Below, one piece after another: positions 47,374 through 59,741 of a DNA stretch of 64,000 bases. Each line of letters opens with the position of its first letter. The stretch's first letter is position 1. The stretch is from Tetradesmus obliquus (taxonomy: Eukaryota; Chlorophyta; Chlorophyceae; Sphaeropleales; Scenedesmaceae): NCBI GenBank assembly GCA_030272155.1, contig CP126203.1, forward strand, positions 1,860,001 through 1,924,000, read 5' to 3'. Below the pieces are notes generated by a model. That model was given only the letters and a program-made list of their open reading frames with translations. It had not been told where the DNA came from and searched no databases. Made by a program: the position numbers and the translations under genes.

Positions 47374-50300
47374 TCACTCGCCGTAGTGATTGCGGTAGTA
47401 ATCATCCGATGAGTCAGAGTATGGAGAGTCGTAATAATCATCATCGTATGGCGAGCTGTCCAGAGGCTGCTGCTGACGCTCATCGTTTATCAGAGCAGCA
47501 GCAGCCTCCTGCGCAAAGCCCAGCATGTTGTCCACATGCGCTGCCAGCTCCGCCTGCTGCGCCGCACTTGCGGTCCCCCTGGCCAGCATCTGCTGCAGCA
47601 GCACGTTGGCCTGGCTGCTGGTGCCAGCCACCTCCCAGCCTTCACTGCAGCCATCAGCAGATGACACCTTGCTCACAGACACCTTGATCTCCGTAGCAAG
47701 GCCGCGCCTGCTGCAGCTGCTGCTGCTGCTGCTGCTGCTGCTGTAGGAGCCCACGTAGATGGTCTTCGACTTGTGGCGCTCCTTGTCAAGCGACATGTCG
47801 TGCGCTGACAGGCCAGGCAGGCGCAGCTTGTTGCCAACCAGCGTTGCTCCGGAAGCAATGCGCGCCAGCAGGGCCTGCGTCTCTGAGCCCTGCAGCGCAC
47901 CAATGCCAGAACATCACTACGACGCACTGTGTAGTTCAGCGCAGGGGTGTTGGCATACAGCCTGTTTCAATGAATTGCAAAGGCAACTGCAGATCTACAT
48001 GAACATCAAGTGAGCATCCAGCTGTTTGATCAGTGGCTGCAGATCCTACAGCACGTAGCACGCAGCACACAGCATACAGCCCGCAGCACGCAGCATACAG
48101 CACGCAGCACGCAGCACACAGCACGCAGCATACAGCACGCAGCACGCAACATACAACACGCAGCATACAGCACACAGCACACAGCACGCAGCATGCAGCA
48201 TACAGCTGCACCGGCTCTTGGTCGCCCGCTACCTGCATCACAACGGCCACCACGCACATGGTTGCATGCTTTCGCACCTGCTGAAAGTGATATTGCCCCA
48301 GCAGCTTCGCCCTCCAGTCGGGCTGCCCGCTGCTGTTGAGCAGCGTGAGGAAGAACAGCTTGCTGCTGCCGCTCTTGGCCTTGCGCAGGGTGAGCCCGCC
48401 ACCCCTGCAGCAGGTGCAGCCACAAGTTTTCTCAGCAGCTGACGGAGCAAGCTTGTTTGCTTGAGCAGCCACAGCAGGCTGACTGGAAGGGCACGCTGAC
48501 CGAGCCAGCTGACTGCAATTGCATACACAAGCGCTGCCGGCAGCACACAAAGTCAGAGCACAAAGGCAGCAGCAGCACTAACGCAAACAACTGCCTAGCA
48601 CTCTTCAACTCAGCCCACCATTGCTTGATGAATGACAGGCTGTATGACGCGTTTGCGCCATGCTGCAGCAGATGCGCTGATGCCCGCTCCTTGGTCTCGA
48701 CCACCTCAAAGCCCTTGCCCTCCAGCCAGTCCTGCAAGCTGTCCACCTGGCTGGCCTGCACACCGTTGCTGAACACGCTTTTGAAGTCCCTGGGAATCTG
48801 CTTAGCCTGCAAGGCATTCGAAAGGCAGGTGCATGTGCATGACGTGCAGGCTGCCTCAAAGGCATGTATGTTGTAGGCGTAGGCTGCCTCAACTGCCTGC
48901 ATTGAACAGCACAGGCTGCCACAACCGCCTGCATTACACAGCGCAGGCTGCCTCAACTGCTTGCGTCGCACAGCGCAGGCTGCTACAAGTTTGTGTGCCT
49001 AGAGTGCTGCATGACTGAGAGCAGGAGGCTGAGGCAGAACTGTAGACTGCACACAGCCTACCTGGCCGTGGCACGCACCTGCATCTGTTGGATGGTCCAG
49101 CTGTGTGGCGCTGCTGTGCGGGGGAAGTACCACAGCGCCTTGCCAAAGTTGAACCTGGCAGCACGGCAGACAGCGCATGTGCACATGTCTTATACAACAG
49201 CCCTTCGTTATCATGAATTCTGCTGGGACTGAGCTGCATGCTACTGCCTTTACTAGTTACTGCAGCACCAGGCTTGCGCTGCTGAAACACACATCACTGC
49301 GGATTCACCCTTCCATCACAGCCAAACTTCCTCAGCATCACTCACAGCTGTGCACAGCTACCCTGTATGCTACGGCCTTTGACCCCACCTGATCTTAACC
49401 TCGTCAAAGGCTGGGCTGTGCCGCACGCCCTGAGCAGCAGCAGCCACCAGCTGCTGCACCAAACTGTGCTGCTGCCCTGCCAAGTGGATGGGGGTCCCAC
49501 TGGACCTCGAGCTGCCCTGCAGTGAAGCGCAGTGCATGAGATGAATCCCAATTTGGCGTTCTATAAATTCTCAAGGCTGCATACAAGCATGTCATGGGAT
49601 GGCCGCATGGCTGAGCTACTACTGCTGCAATGTGCACGTGTCAGCCGCAACAACGTTGAAAGAGATTTTGTTGATAGCCGCCTAGCTATGCAGCAACACA
49701 TGCATCAACCTGCTCAAGCAGCTGGGCCAGCACAGCATACCAGCAAGCCACGCACTGCATGCATGCTGTTACATCCAGTTCACGTTCTCCGCCCCTGCTT
49801 GGCGCCATACATGCCTGATGTAGCACCAGATGCAACTGTCCATGTCGTGCCACCCACCAGCTGCACGCCTGACAGCGCGTCAGTGAGTGTGTCGATGTCA
49901 CCTGCCGGGGCCCACACCCCTGCAGCAGGGTGCTCTGGCTGCAGCTCGTACAGCTCCTCCCGCCTGCCAGCAGCCTGTGCCGCCTCGTCTGCAGGATGCG
50001 CGCAAGGGCAGTGTAGAGGGTATTGTTTAGTCCCACGTGCCTGTATATATTTTTATATTAGGGTTTAGGTTGCTCTTGGTTGCTCTTGCTGGAAAAGCGT
50101 GTGATTGGTTGCAATTGATTGCACGTGCTTTGCCTGCAGGAGGCTAGCGGGTGCAATAAAGGCCATGACAGCACTGCCACATGAGCTTGCCGCAGCATGC
50201 AGTAGTTGAAGCAGACAAAGGCATGGATGCTTGCTGTGCATCCCCAGCTGTGCTGCACTTGATCGCTCTCACCGTCTCGGAAGAGGAATCTGACAGTGGC

Positions 50301-51221
50301 TTTGCAGTCAGCGCCGTAGCTGCTGCTCAGCAGGTAGTGCACCTGCAGCGGGTGGGGATAGCCACCACCTGCACGGCATAGGCAGGGGTCATGCAGATCA
50401 GACTTGTGCACTGAGCATGGCTCGAGGTAGCACCCACTCGTATCACAGTAGCAACAAAAGCTCGCACCACATGTGTTTACATTGCAGCTTTCACTGGCAC
50501 TCATATCACATGCCTTGCTTGCCCTAGGCAGGGCGTGGTATTCTTGTGTTTTGTCCGCAGTTATGCATGTAAGAGATGCGGTGGGGCTGCCTTGCACGAT
50601 TGTGCTGCGGCTGGCAGCAATTTGACATGCACACTTCCTAACCCTGAGCCAGCACATGTCACGCAAGGTTGGCGCTAACACATGGCATTGGGGTAAACAG
50701 CCACCAGGTTAAGCTGCAGCAGCTGCTCCTCACCTGACGTCAGGAAGGTCTCAATCTGCTGCCTGAGCAGCCCGGCTGCCGCCTGCACTGCGGCAGAGCT
50801 GCCAGAGATTGTAACCTCAGTGCCTGAGTAGCTCACGCTCATCTTTGCACCTGGGAGCACGGAAATCAAGTGCGTGAGCTTGACATAGCGATGATGTTTG
50901 TCATGTAGGCTTCTGCTGATGATCTGCACGGCTGCGCATGCAGAGCTTTGGCGGATCGCAGGGCATGATGCAGCTGCATCTGCTGCAGCTTGTTGAAAAC
51001 GAGGCATGTTGTAATGATAAGCTTGATCAAGCATACGACTGTGGCAGACCGTAGGCATGGCTGCTCTGCGGGTCACCTGAGCGCTGCTGCAGCATCTTGA
51101 TGTTTTGGCCGCCCTTGCCAATAACTGCTCCCGCTGGCATGCCTTGTGGCAAGCTGACCGTTGTGGATAATGATCCATAACCTGCGTTTCTGTAGGATGC
51201 GCCGTAGGTATTGGTATACAT
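47374..51221 (-). CDS. KH-domain RNA-binding protein, paralogue A
   Basis: Nine minus-strand exons: 51221-51077, 50850-50734, 50368-50273, 49988-49858, 49516-49389, 49154-49079, 48806-48619, 48404-48278, 47889-47374; 1524 nt, 507 aa. Residues about 15-87 form one KH domain: PAGAVIGKGGQNIKMLQQ with a canonical GKGG loop, then SGSSAAVQAAAGLLRQQIET. KH domains bind single-stranded RNA or DNA. The remaining 420 residues are conserved between the two paralogues (YPHPLQVHYLLSSSYG, FNFGKALWYFP, FKSVFSNGVQASQV, FFLTLLNSSGQPDWRAKLLG, KTIYVGSY) but I cannot assign them. The C-terminus has an acidic Tyr-rich tail (YDDDYYDSPYSDSSDDYYR) absent from paralogue B. Intron 8 holds a heptamer array (48050-48205). 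Intron positions and phases are identical to paralogue B. Confidence 0.78.
48050..48205 (-). repeat. heptanucleotide array (CAGCACG / CAGCATA variants)
   Basis: About twenty 7-bp units with alternating variants lie in the last intron of KH paralogue A. Seven is not a multiple of three, so the array opens several spurious frames. Confidence 0.85.
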
Positions 51222-51965
51222 GGCTGTTCACACAGCACTGCTGCTTCAGTGCTGCTGCTGTCACCGAAGTGTGTGCATATGATAAGCTGGGGGGATGGGG
51301 TACTGCCTGCGTATGATGTAAGGACTCGCATCAATCCAGTACGGAAACATCGATGGTATGCTCTGCTATGTATGGCCTGGATGAGTTATTTGCATCCGTG
51401 CTGCCGTCCGTGCAGCTCTTATCTGTGCTCAGCCGCACGGACGAACATAGTGCTGCCGTTTTGGTGTTTAGGCGTCTTATTGCTATTTCTTCGCCTGGTA
51501 AGACAACCCTTAAAGCTTGTTACTGTCCTCGCCCGCTGCAACAACCCTACCCACCCGAGTCTGGTGACTAGACAGGTGAGCTGCGTTGAACGACGTTCTG
51601 ACTCAATTGGCAAGCAAGAAGTCATTTAATTATGAGTAGAGAGACGCTGATTACACACCAACAGCACTAGGCGGCAAGTGTGGTGCAGTCACTACAGTCA
51701 CTACAGTCACTGGTGATGGGCAGCAGCAGTGCAGCTGCACTGCTGCTGAGGGGCAGCTGCTTTAGCAATCTGCAGTCGCTTGTAGAGGCGCTGCGAAGCG
51801 TACATGCAGGGCACCCAAACACAGCGATGTTTTACTGCAGATGCTTCACAACCACACTCAGGCTCATTCAATGATCCAATGTTGCCCCCAGCCATATTCG
51901 GTCTTGTCAAGGACATGATCCTGCTTTGCTCAGTCATCACATCACAATACCCAGGCCCCCGCCCA
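51222..51965. promoter_or_regulatory. intergenic space between KH paralogues
   Basis: It holds the presumed promoter of paralogue A and the 3' end of paralogue B. A block near 51533-51585 (GCTGCAACAACCCTA, then GACTAGACAGGTGAGCTG) is also found near 55957-56015 upstream of paralogue B, at nearly the same distance from each ATG (about 340 bp). TTACA at about 51650 reads as TGTAA on the coding strand of B. A (CACTACAGT)3 run lies near 51690. Confidence 0.5.
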
Positions 51966-54900
51966 TCAGGCCTCCAGCACAGCAGCAGCTGCCTCCTGCG
52001 CAAACGTCAGCATGTTGTCCACATGGCTTGCCAGCTCCGCCTGCTGCGCCGGACTTGCGCCGCCACTGGCCAGCATCTGCTGCAGCAGCGCGTTGGCCTG
52101 GCTGCTGGTGCCAGCCACCTCATAGCCGCACACCTCATCAGAAGACATCTTGCTCACTGACACCTTGATCTGTGTGACAAGGCCGGGCCGGCTGCTGCCG
52201 CCTCTGCTGCTGCTGCTGCATGTGCCCAAGTAGATTGTCTTTGTCCTGTGCTGCTCCAGATCAAGTGACATGTCGTGCGCACACAAACCATGCAGGTGCA
52301 GCCTGCCGCCTGCAGTGCCGACCAACCTCGCCCCAGCAGCAATGCGTGCCAGCAGCACCTGCGCCTCTGAGCCCTGCAGCAGCAGCACAGCACAGCAGCA
52401 TGCAGAGCACCTACATTCACGGTGTGCATATCACATCACACGTGCAAAGGAACTGATGGCATTGATGCTATGGCTTGATGTGTAACATGGTGATGATGGT
52501 GCAAAGGCTGTCGTGCTGTGGCAGTGAGTTGCAGTGGCAGCTGCAGACACGTACATGCAACTCGGACACCATCGAATTGCTACCCTGGTGGCTACAGCAC
52601 CTGCAGCACGCGGCACACAGCTGCAGCTGGTTCACTTTGTGCAGCTAAGGGGTGCCCCACAACAGCTGCTGGAAGCAACCATGTGCAGCACATGCATGCA
52701 TGCTCCCGCACCTGCATGCTCCCGCACCTGCATGCTCCCGCGTATGCATGCTCCCGCACCTGCTGCAGGTGGTGCTGCCCCAGCAGCTTGGCCCTCCAGT
52801 CGGGCTGCCCGCTGCTGTTGAGCAGCGTGAGGAAGAGCAGCTTGCGGTTGCCCCGCTTGGCTTTGCGCAGGGTCAGCGTGCCGTCCCTGCAGCAGGTTCA
52901 GTCGCAAGCCAGCCTTGATCAGCAGTCCAGCACATCCCAAAGCAGAAACCAGGAACCTGTCTTATATATAGCCCAGCACGTCATATACAGTGAACAGCAC
53001 AGCATCTTTCAACAGGACCTTGCACTGCATGACGCAGCAACATATGTTTGAATGAAGCAGGCGACGGCATGTTCAGCACTCATTCTCGCACAGTCAGTAG
53101 TGATAATGGGCGTTCTGCCCGGAGCAGTATCAAGCACATGCTGGGCTGCCACCTTCCAGCTAGGTGATAGCCTACAAGCCGCGCCCACCTCTCCTTGATG
53201 TATGACAGCATGTACGACGCGTTGGCGCCATGCTGCAGCAGCCGCGCTATTGCCCGCTCCTTGGTCCCAGCCACCTCAAAGCCCTTGCTGACCAGCCACT
53301 CCTGCAGCCTACGCACGTGGCTGGCCTGCACACCGTTGCTGAACACGCACTTGAAGTCACCAGGGATCTCCTTGGCCTGAAGGGTGGGTGGGCGGGCAGC
53401 AGGTGCATGCTTTGCAGGGTGCACACTGCCATTGATTTTTTTCTTGGGAGTGCTGCATGGTTACACACAAGGGTGATGCTGCAGCCTGCAGGTCATGACG
53501 GCGTCTAAAGCTGGCTGGCAGGGAGTGATGTTATTGATGCGTGCCATGCAGCATGTGCATCAGCAGCATCTGCTGCGCCTGCATCGCAACTGTGACCTGC
53601 AGTCCTCTTCAAGCTGAAACAAAACAGCACCACCAGTGACAAGCAGCATGGCCAGAGACTGGCGCACCTGCATCTGCTCAACCGTCCAGCTGTGGGGCAC
53701 TGCTGCGCGCAAGTGCGGAAAGTACCACAGCTGCTTGCCAAAGTTGAAACTGCAAGCAGAGCACCGCACCACAAAAACTTATTATGTTGTTTACATTGTG
53801 TTGGACGTCTGTCAGAGAGAGATGAAGGGTTTACATGCCCCAGACCTATTGGCTCTTTGCGAGGCTTACAGGCCTGTACCTGCTGATGTGCAGCTTTTGA
53901 CAATCACACTGCATCGTCCACTTGTGCTTCCCACCTCCTTGCAAGCACATACTTCAGGCAGATATCACCGTGATATGTGAGTGACTCACATCTGGCGAGA
54001 AAGCTGCGTTGCTTACGTGATCTTGAGGTCGTTGAAGGCAGGCCTGTGCTGCACGCCCTCAGCAGCAGCAGCCACCAGCTGCTGCACCACACTTGGCTGC
54101 TGGCCTGCCAGGTTCAGGCTGATGGGGCTGCCGATGCTCCTGTAGCTGCGCTGCAGGGGTTTGCAAAGCACGACATACAAATGTGGAAGTTGTTTTGTCT
54201 ATTGCATGGGCCGAGTTTATGCATGCATGTTCAAACTGGCGGGCCTTGACGCGCTGTGTTTGTGTTTGTGTTTGGTGCTGCAACGACCTGTGACAACACC
54301 AATGAACTTATCACACAGATTCTTCATCACTTCTATGTTATGATGCACACCTGCATCCGACATGAGTCTGTGTAACCCATGTGACTGTCACATGTGTGAC
54401 ACCTACCACTCGTACTCCTGACAGCGCCTCTGTGAGTGCGTCAATGCCACCTGCAGCGTCCCTGGCAGCATCCGTAGAGGGGCCGCAAGTCACAGCTGGC
54501 TGCAGCTCGTGCAGTTGCTCACTCCTTTCAGCAGCCTCCGCCACCTCATCTGCAGCAAGGGTGCACTAAAGCTGCGTGCGTATGCTGCTGACGTACATAG
54601 GAGGCCAACGCATGATCATGTGTTACTCAAATGCAGTAAATCAGCACATGCCATGCTCTCATTATAACTCTGGCCTGGGTTACAGCAGCATGTGGAGGAT
54701 GAAACGAAGCACAATATCTGCAGTGCTGACGACACAGTGATTACATATGTTGTCAGGAGACTTAGAACGAGAGGTCTTCTGGCGCAGCTTTGCTTGCATG
54801 TTTCGCATCCAATGCAGTCCGTGAGGACTCAGCGGATGTGTAAATTCGTTCTTATACAGTGATTACATATGTTGTGCAAACTTGCTCTCACCTTCCCGGG

Positions 54901-55638
54901 CAACAAAACTGACGCTGGTGCTGGTGTCATCGCCGTAGCTGCTGCTCAGCAGATAGTGCACCTGAAGAGGGTGGGGGTAGCCGCCACCTGCACGGCACAG
55001 GCAGCACATGTGTGACATCGGCAGCAACACATGCCCAGCTGAGGCTGAAACACCGTGCATTGCGTATGGCTTCACATGATAAGTGACATCTGCAGCACCG
55101 AGGTGCTTCCACATTCTCACCATCACTTGCAAGCGTTCTGCTTTGGGGCAAGTATGGTAGCAGGACTGTAGCCACCGGCACCCTCCTGCTGCTCACCTGA
55201 CGCCAAGAAAGACTCAATCTGCTGCTTGACCAGCGCGGCTGCTGCCTGCACTGCGCTGGGGCTGCCAGATATCACGACCTCGCCCCCTGGACCTATAAAG
55301 ACCCTGGCACCTGGAGGCATGCAAGGCTGCTTGTGTGAGTGATCAGGGCCCCTCTGCAGCACAGCACAGCCGCTCTGGAGCTGCACTGGCTGCAGCGCAC
55401 AGTGCCAGCTGCTGCCAGAAACACGGGTACACCTCCATTTACACGCTTCAACCAAGCTCAGAAACTGTGGCGCAGCACACGCCTGGCTGCACTGCATGTC
55501 ACCTGAGCGCTGCTGCAGCATCTTGATGTTGTGACCGCCAAAGCCAATGACAGCGCCTGCTGGCATACTTGGTGGCAGGTTGATCTTGGTGCAACATGAA
55601 CTGTTGTGGGTTCGCGAGCCGTGGGTTTTGGTGTACAT
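51966..55638 (-). CDS. KH-domain RNA-binding protein, paralogue B
   Basis: Nine minus-strand exons: 55638-55503, 55310-55197, 54987-54892, 54549-54407, 54150-54017, 53749-53668, 53376-53189, 52886-52760, 52373-51966; 1428 nt, 475 aa. The KH domain has PAGAVIGFGGHNIKMLQQ, so the GXXG loop is GFGG rather than GKGG as in paralogue A, then RVFIGPGGEVVISGS. The downstream conserved segments match A: YPHPLQVHYLLSSSYG, FNFGKQLWYFP, FKCVFSNGVQASHV, LLFLTLLNSSGQPDWRAKLL. It ends FAQEAAAAVLEA without the acidic tail. Same strand, same exon number and same phases as A show a tandem gene duplication. A 16-bp repeat overlaps the exon 8 donor region (52707-52765). Molecular role unknown. Confidence 0.78.
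52707..52765 (-). repeat. 16-bp tandem repeat at the exon 8 donor of KH paralogue B
   Basis: Three to four copies of CATGCTCCCGCACCTG (plus strand). On the coding strand each copy contains CAG|GTGCGG, the real donor of exon 8, so the donor itself has been multiplied. Confidence 0.7.
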
Positions 55639-56228
55639 GGCTGTTCCAACAGCACCGTTGCTGTCACAGTAGTGTTTGTCGTTGTTGCCCCGGTCGGGTG
55701 CCCCAGTGCGTGATCAACAAATCATTCAAAAGTAGTTCATATGAAGGTGGCAGTGATTGTCGATGTGGGCGCCTACAGCTACGTTTTGTTCAGGCTCAGT
55801 TGCGGTGTCATGCGCTTATCTGTGCCCAGCTGTCACGGATTCCGTGCCAGAATTCAAAATACGTTGCAACAGAGACACTATTCCTGTTTTAACCATATCG
55901 TTAAACCAACTTGGCTCTTCCAAGAACTGCACACTGCCCTCACCAGCAGCAAACCGCTGCAACAACCCTAACCTGTCACGGCACCGAGCCTGGCGACTAG
56001 GCAGGTGCGCTGAGCCGAACGGCAGCGCATTGACCAGGCACAAAGGCTGAAGCAATGGAACTCTTCCACCAGCCAACAGGGTCGTATCCAGTTTAAAACT
56101 TTGCTATGTTGCTAGTGTTGTGCTGTTGTGCATGTCATAAATTTTGTCCAAAGGTTCCAGCTGATACATCCACCACAAGAATGCTGACACAACCGCCGTC
56201 AGACGGCACGGCAGAAGACATCGCAAGC
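55639..56228. promoter_or_regulatory. upstream flank of KH paralogue B and 3' flank of the OB-fold gene
   Basis: It contains the GCTGCAACAACCCTAACC block shared with the upstream flank of paralogue A (about 55957-56015). No gene seen. Confidence 0.45.
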
Positions 56229-59097
56229 TCACCTCCCTCTGCCCCTGCCGCCACGCCCACCATCCCTGCCACCAAAACCACCACCCGCCCCGCGGGCCGC
56301 GCCGCGCCCACCCCGCCCGCTATCGCTGCGCCCGCCACTGCCATGCGCGCTACTGCTGCGCCCGCCCCTGGAGCCCTGCATGTCACCCCTGCCCCCACCG
56401 CCCCCCCTGCTGTACCCTTCGCTGCCCCTGCCCCTGCCAGCGCTGCCACCAGCATTATAGTCAAACCGGTCAAACATAGCATCGGTGTAGTCAACACCGC
56501 CACCACCACCACCACCACCTCCACCACCACCACCGTACTGACCATACTGCTGCTGCTGCTGCTGCTGCTGGGGTGCGGAGCGCCCACCGAAACCAAACCT
56601 GCCGCCACTGAAGCCACCGCCTCGGCTGCTGCCCCGGCCTGCACCTGCATCGCCGCCCCTGCCCCTGCCACCCCTGCCTCCATACTCCCCATAACCCCTG
56701 CCACCATATCCCTGCTGCTGCTGCTGCTGGTGTGCTCCCAGGTCCTCCAAATCCAGCTCCGCCTGCAGCTGTCGAGCAAGCTCCTCATCCCGCCGCATCT
56801 GCGCAGCAGCCTCAGCATCAACAAAGCCCCCACCCATGGCACTAGCCAACCCCACACCGCCCAGCCCTGCCTTCATGCTCTTCTGCTTCGCCTCATACTC
56901 TTCTAGCGTCATGCCACCACCCCCTTCATCATCGCTGCTGTCGTCGCCGCGCCGCCGCCGGCCCCTGCCCCGCCCGCGGCCCCTGCCCCTGCGTGACTCT
57001 GACTCAGCCTGGCTGCGCTCAAGCTTGTCTAACAGCTTGGCCTGCGCAGCAGACTGCTGCCGCGCAGTGGCCGCATCAATCAGCCGCGCTGGTGCCACAT
57101 CCACGCTGCGCTTCGCGTCGTCTGCGTCTTTGTTGGTTTGCGGCTGCTTGCTGCTGTCGCCGACAGCCGCCAGCGCAGCAGCTAGTGAGCTTCCTGCAGC
57201 AGCAGACTTGCCGCCCTTGGGGACAGCAGCTAACGGCTGCTGCTGCTGCTGCTGCTGTTGTTGAGGTGCTTTCTTGCCGTCTTTGCCGGGTATGAACTGC
57301 TTGAACCTGGGCGCTGAGGCGCCGTCGTCGGCTGTGATGGCTGACGAGACTGCTGCGCCTGCAGCCAGCCGGGCGCCTGCCACCTCGCCTGGTGCAGCAG
57401 GTCCCGGCCCTGGGCCTGCGGCTGAGCCTGAGGCTGCTGCTAGGCCTGGACGGTTGGTGCCGCCATACCTGCATGACGGAAGCAGACAAGCACCGTGCAG
57501 GGCGCATGTGGAGTTGATGGTTTGCTGCTTGAAATGACATGTGACACTGGAACAGAGCACATGGTGGACTAGCATACAACACAGGCTGCATAGCGCCCCA
57601 TAGACCACAAAGCAGCACCTGCTGTCAATATGCTTGCTGACACCAGCTGTGGCTGCAGCTGCAGCTGCGCCGCCACGTCCCTAACATACAAAGGAGTGTG
57701 ATGTGTGCTCACTTCTTCTGCGTCTCCCATGCCTCAGCCAGTGCGTCCACCCTGCCCCCTAGCATGCGCAGCGACTTGGGCTCAAGCAGAACCACCCCGC
57801 AGCGCACAGTGGCAGCATCAAGCACCACCTGCAGCAGCAGCAGCAGCAGCAGCAGCACATATCACATACTGCATGCAGACCATGCAATCCACTAAGCTGG
57901 CAGCAGCTTTTGGCATGCGCTGCCTCTTCACCCGCTGCCTGCCTTGTTGGTGGGTGCTGCGCTGCCCTCAGCAGCTGTGATGCTATCCAAGACAGTTGGC
58001 AGCTGGCTGAACCCGCTCCGGCAAGCTGATTTGCGGCAGCATGTGCAGCAGCAAGTGCGGTAGCAAGTGCGGCAGCTGCGCCTCAGCTGCTGCAGCCTCA
58101 CCTTGCTGCCTGGCGTGGTGCTGTCGCTCAGCTGGCTGCTTTCATTGCTGACAACATATGCAGACGCATGTGCTGCGGCATGTGGGGCAGAATAGCCTCA
58201 GCGCCATGCTCACCTTGCTGCCTGGCGAGCTGCAGTTGCTGAGCTGGCTGGCTGTGCCGCTACACAGCATGTGCAGCCCCATGTGCAGTGAGTGTGTGCA
58301 GCAAGTAGCAGGTTGGAGGAATCAGGGCCACGCTCACCTTGCTGCCAGGCGTGGTGCTATCGCTGAGCTGGCTGCAGTGGCGGTGCTCCAGCGCCTTGCA
58401 GGAGGTGCGCCCGTCATGCAGCTTCAGCAGCAGCAGCCGGGTGGCGCCAGGCGTGGCGTAGCTGGGCTTGCTGACGTCAGCCACTGACATCACCTGACAG
58501 GCAGGCAGCACACAGCACAGGGAGTGGTACAGTGTTGGTGTGACAGTGAGGCTTGTGATTGGGCAGCAAAGGAAATACGGCGGACACCACCGGGCGGCAG
58601 GACGGCCGTTGCACAGGCAGCAACACGCAGCACAGCAGAGCAGAATGCGGCTGGGGTGACTGATCAGGAGGTGCCCAGATGCTTTGCTGGCAGCCAGCGG
58701 CTGTAGGCACATTGTGCGAGCGATGCTGTTGGTGTGCACACAGGCGGCTGATTGATTGCTGGCATTAGAGCCGAGCGGCTGGTGGCTGTGAGTTGCTAGC
58801 TATGGACTCCACATGTCTGTGCTGCCCAGCGCAGTGGCGGCTTCAAGGTGCGTAACAGGTGTCGACATAACCGTGGCATGTGTTGCACAGACATGCTGCA
58901 AGTGGTGCACACGCTGTGCTTCTGCTGAGTTCCACCCATTCAAGCTGCTGCGACGCCACCACTACCCCAACTGCTGCTGCTGATGCTGCAGCTGCGCATG
59001 TTGCACACATGTCAACATGTTTTGCTGCATGCACAGCTGCCGCACCCTGCTGCCCTGCTGTACCGACCCACCTGCAGCACCAGCAGCCCCTTGATGC

Positions 59098-59130
<33 letters not shown>

Positions 59131-59741
59131 GTATGCAGACATGCAAGCGTGTGTTGACACACACCCAGCTGCCCTACCCCACCCTGCTGCCCCACCTGCA
59201 GCACCAGCGGCCCCTTGATGCTGCTGCTAGCGGCCCTGTTCACGTCATCAGGCAGGCAGCCAGCGCCGTACTTGCGCAGGTCGCAGTCCAGCAGCGCAGC
59301 ACGCAGATCAGCAAAGCTGGGCCCGCTGCTGCTGCTGCTGCTGCCCTGCTCGTCATCTTCTTGCAGTTCCTGTATCAAGGCCTCCAGCGGCTGTAGGGGT
59401 GGCGCATTTGCAGCAGGGCGGTGGATGGCAAGAGTTCTGTGAGTGCAGCGGTCAAGCAAATAGATGCATCAAGGATGCCTGCAGGATTTCACTGCATTGC
59501 ATCTCGCTGCTGGTGGAATGATGAATGCAAATCGTTTACTCATTACAGGGAGAGCAGCAGGCAGCATGAACTGCTGTGTCACTCAACATGCAGTGCCTGC
59601 AGGTTGCATCTTTGGCTTATGTCAGGAGCCTGCTGCATTGCTGTGTGGCTTGGTGTGCTGTGCTAATGCAATGAGTCTGACCTCAGGTTTGAGGCTCCAG
59701 CCCTCTGCTTGCAGCCGCTTGAGCAGCTCTGCTTGCACCAT
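56229..59741 (-). CDS. TDRD3/RMI1-type OB-fold protein with RGG-rich tail
   Basis: Five minus-strand exons: 59741-59682, 59390-59196, 58493-58338, 57828-57713, 57468-56229; 1767 nt, 588 aa. Residues 1-175 match the RMI1 N-terminal/TDRD3 OB-fold region: LKRLQAEGWSL, LRAALLDCDLRKYGAGCLP, IKGPLVLQV, TRLLLLKLHDGRTSCKALEH, TPGSK, CGVVLLEPKSLRMLGGRVDALAE. In animals this fold binds topoisomerase III (alpha for RMI1, beta for TDRD3). The remainder is low complexity: a Gln run, an Arg/Gly run (RRGRGRGRGRGRRRRG), a short MTLEEYEAKQ, a ubiquitin-interacting-like helix (DEELARQLQAELDLEDL) and a long RGG/Gly tail typical of RNA-binding proteins. No Tudor domain is visible. The RGG tail with the OB-fold favours a TDRD3-like RNA/topoisomerase role over RMI1; this is inference. 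It is head-to-head with RFC4. Confidence 0.78.
58103..58250 (-). repeat. two donor-bearing echoes of OB-fold gene exon 3
   Basis: Copies at about 58106-58140 and 58210-58250 repeat the exon 3 end (QLSDSTTPGSK with the GTGAG donor; the second reads QLSNCSSPGSK), transcriptionally downstream of the intact exon 58493-58338. A similar fragment of the exon 2 end lies at about 59067-59100. Confidence 0.8.

Noticed and set aside
48010-48339. Gln/His/Thr/Arg-rich ORFs around 48.1 kb
   Set aside because: Generated by the heptamer array in an intron of KH paralogue A.
56106-56906. Plus-strand ORF rich in Pro, Ala and Thr
   Set aside because: It is the antisense of the Gly/Arg-rich exon of the OB-fold gene; that exon continues a conserved reading frame, this one does not.
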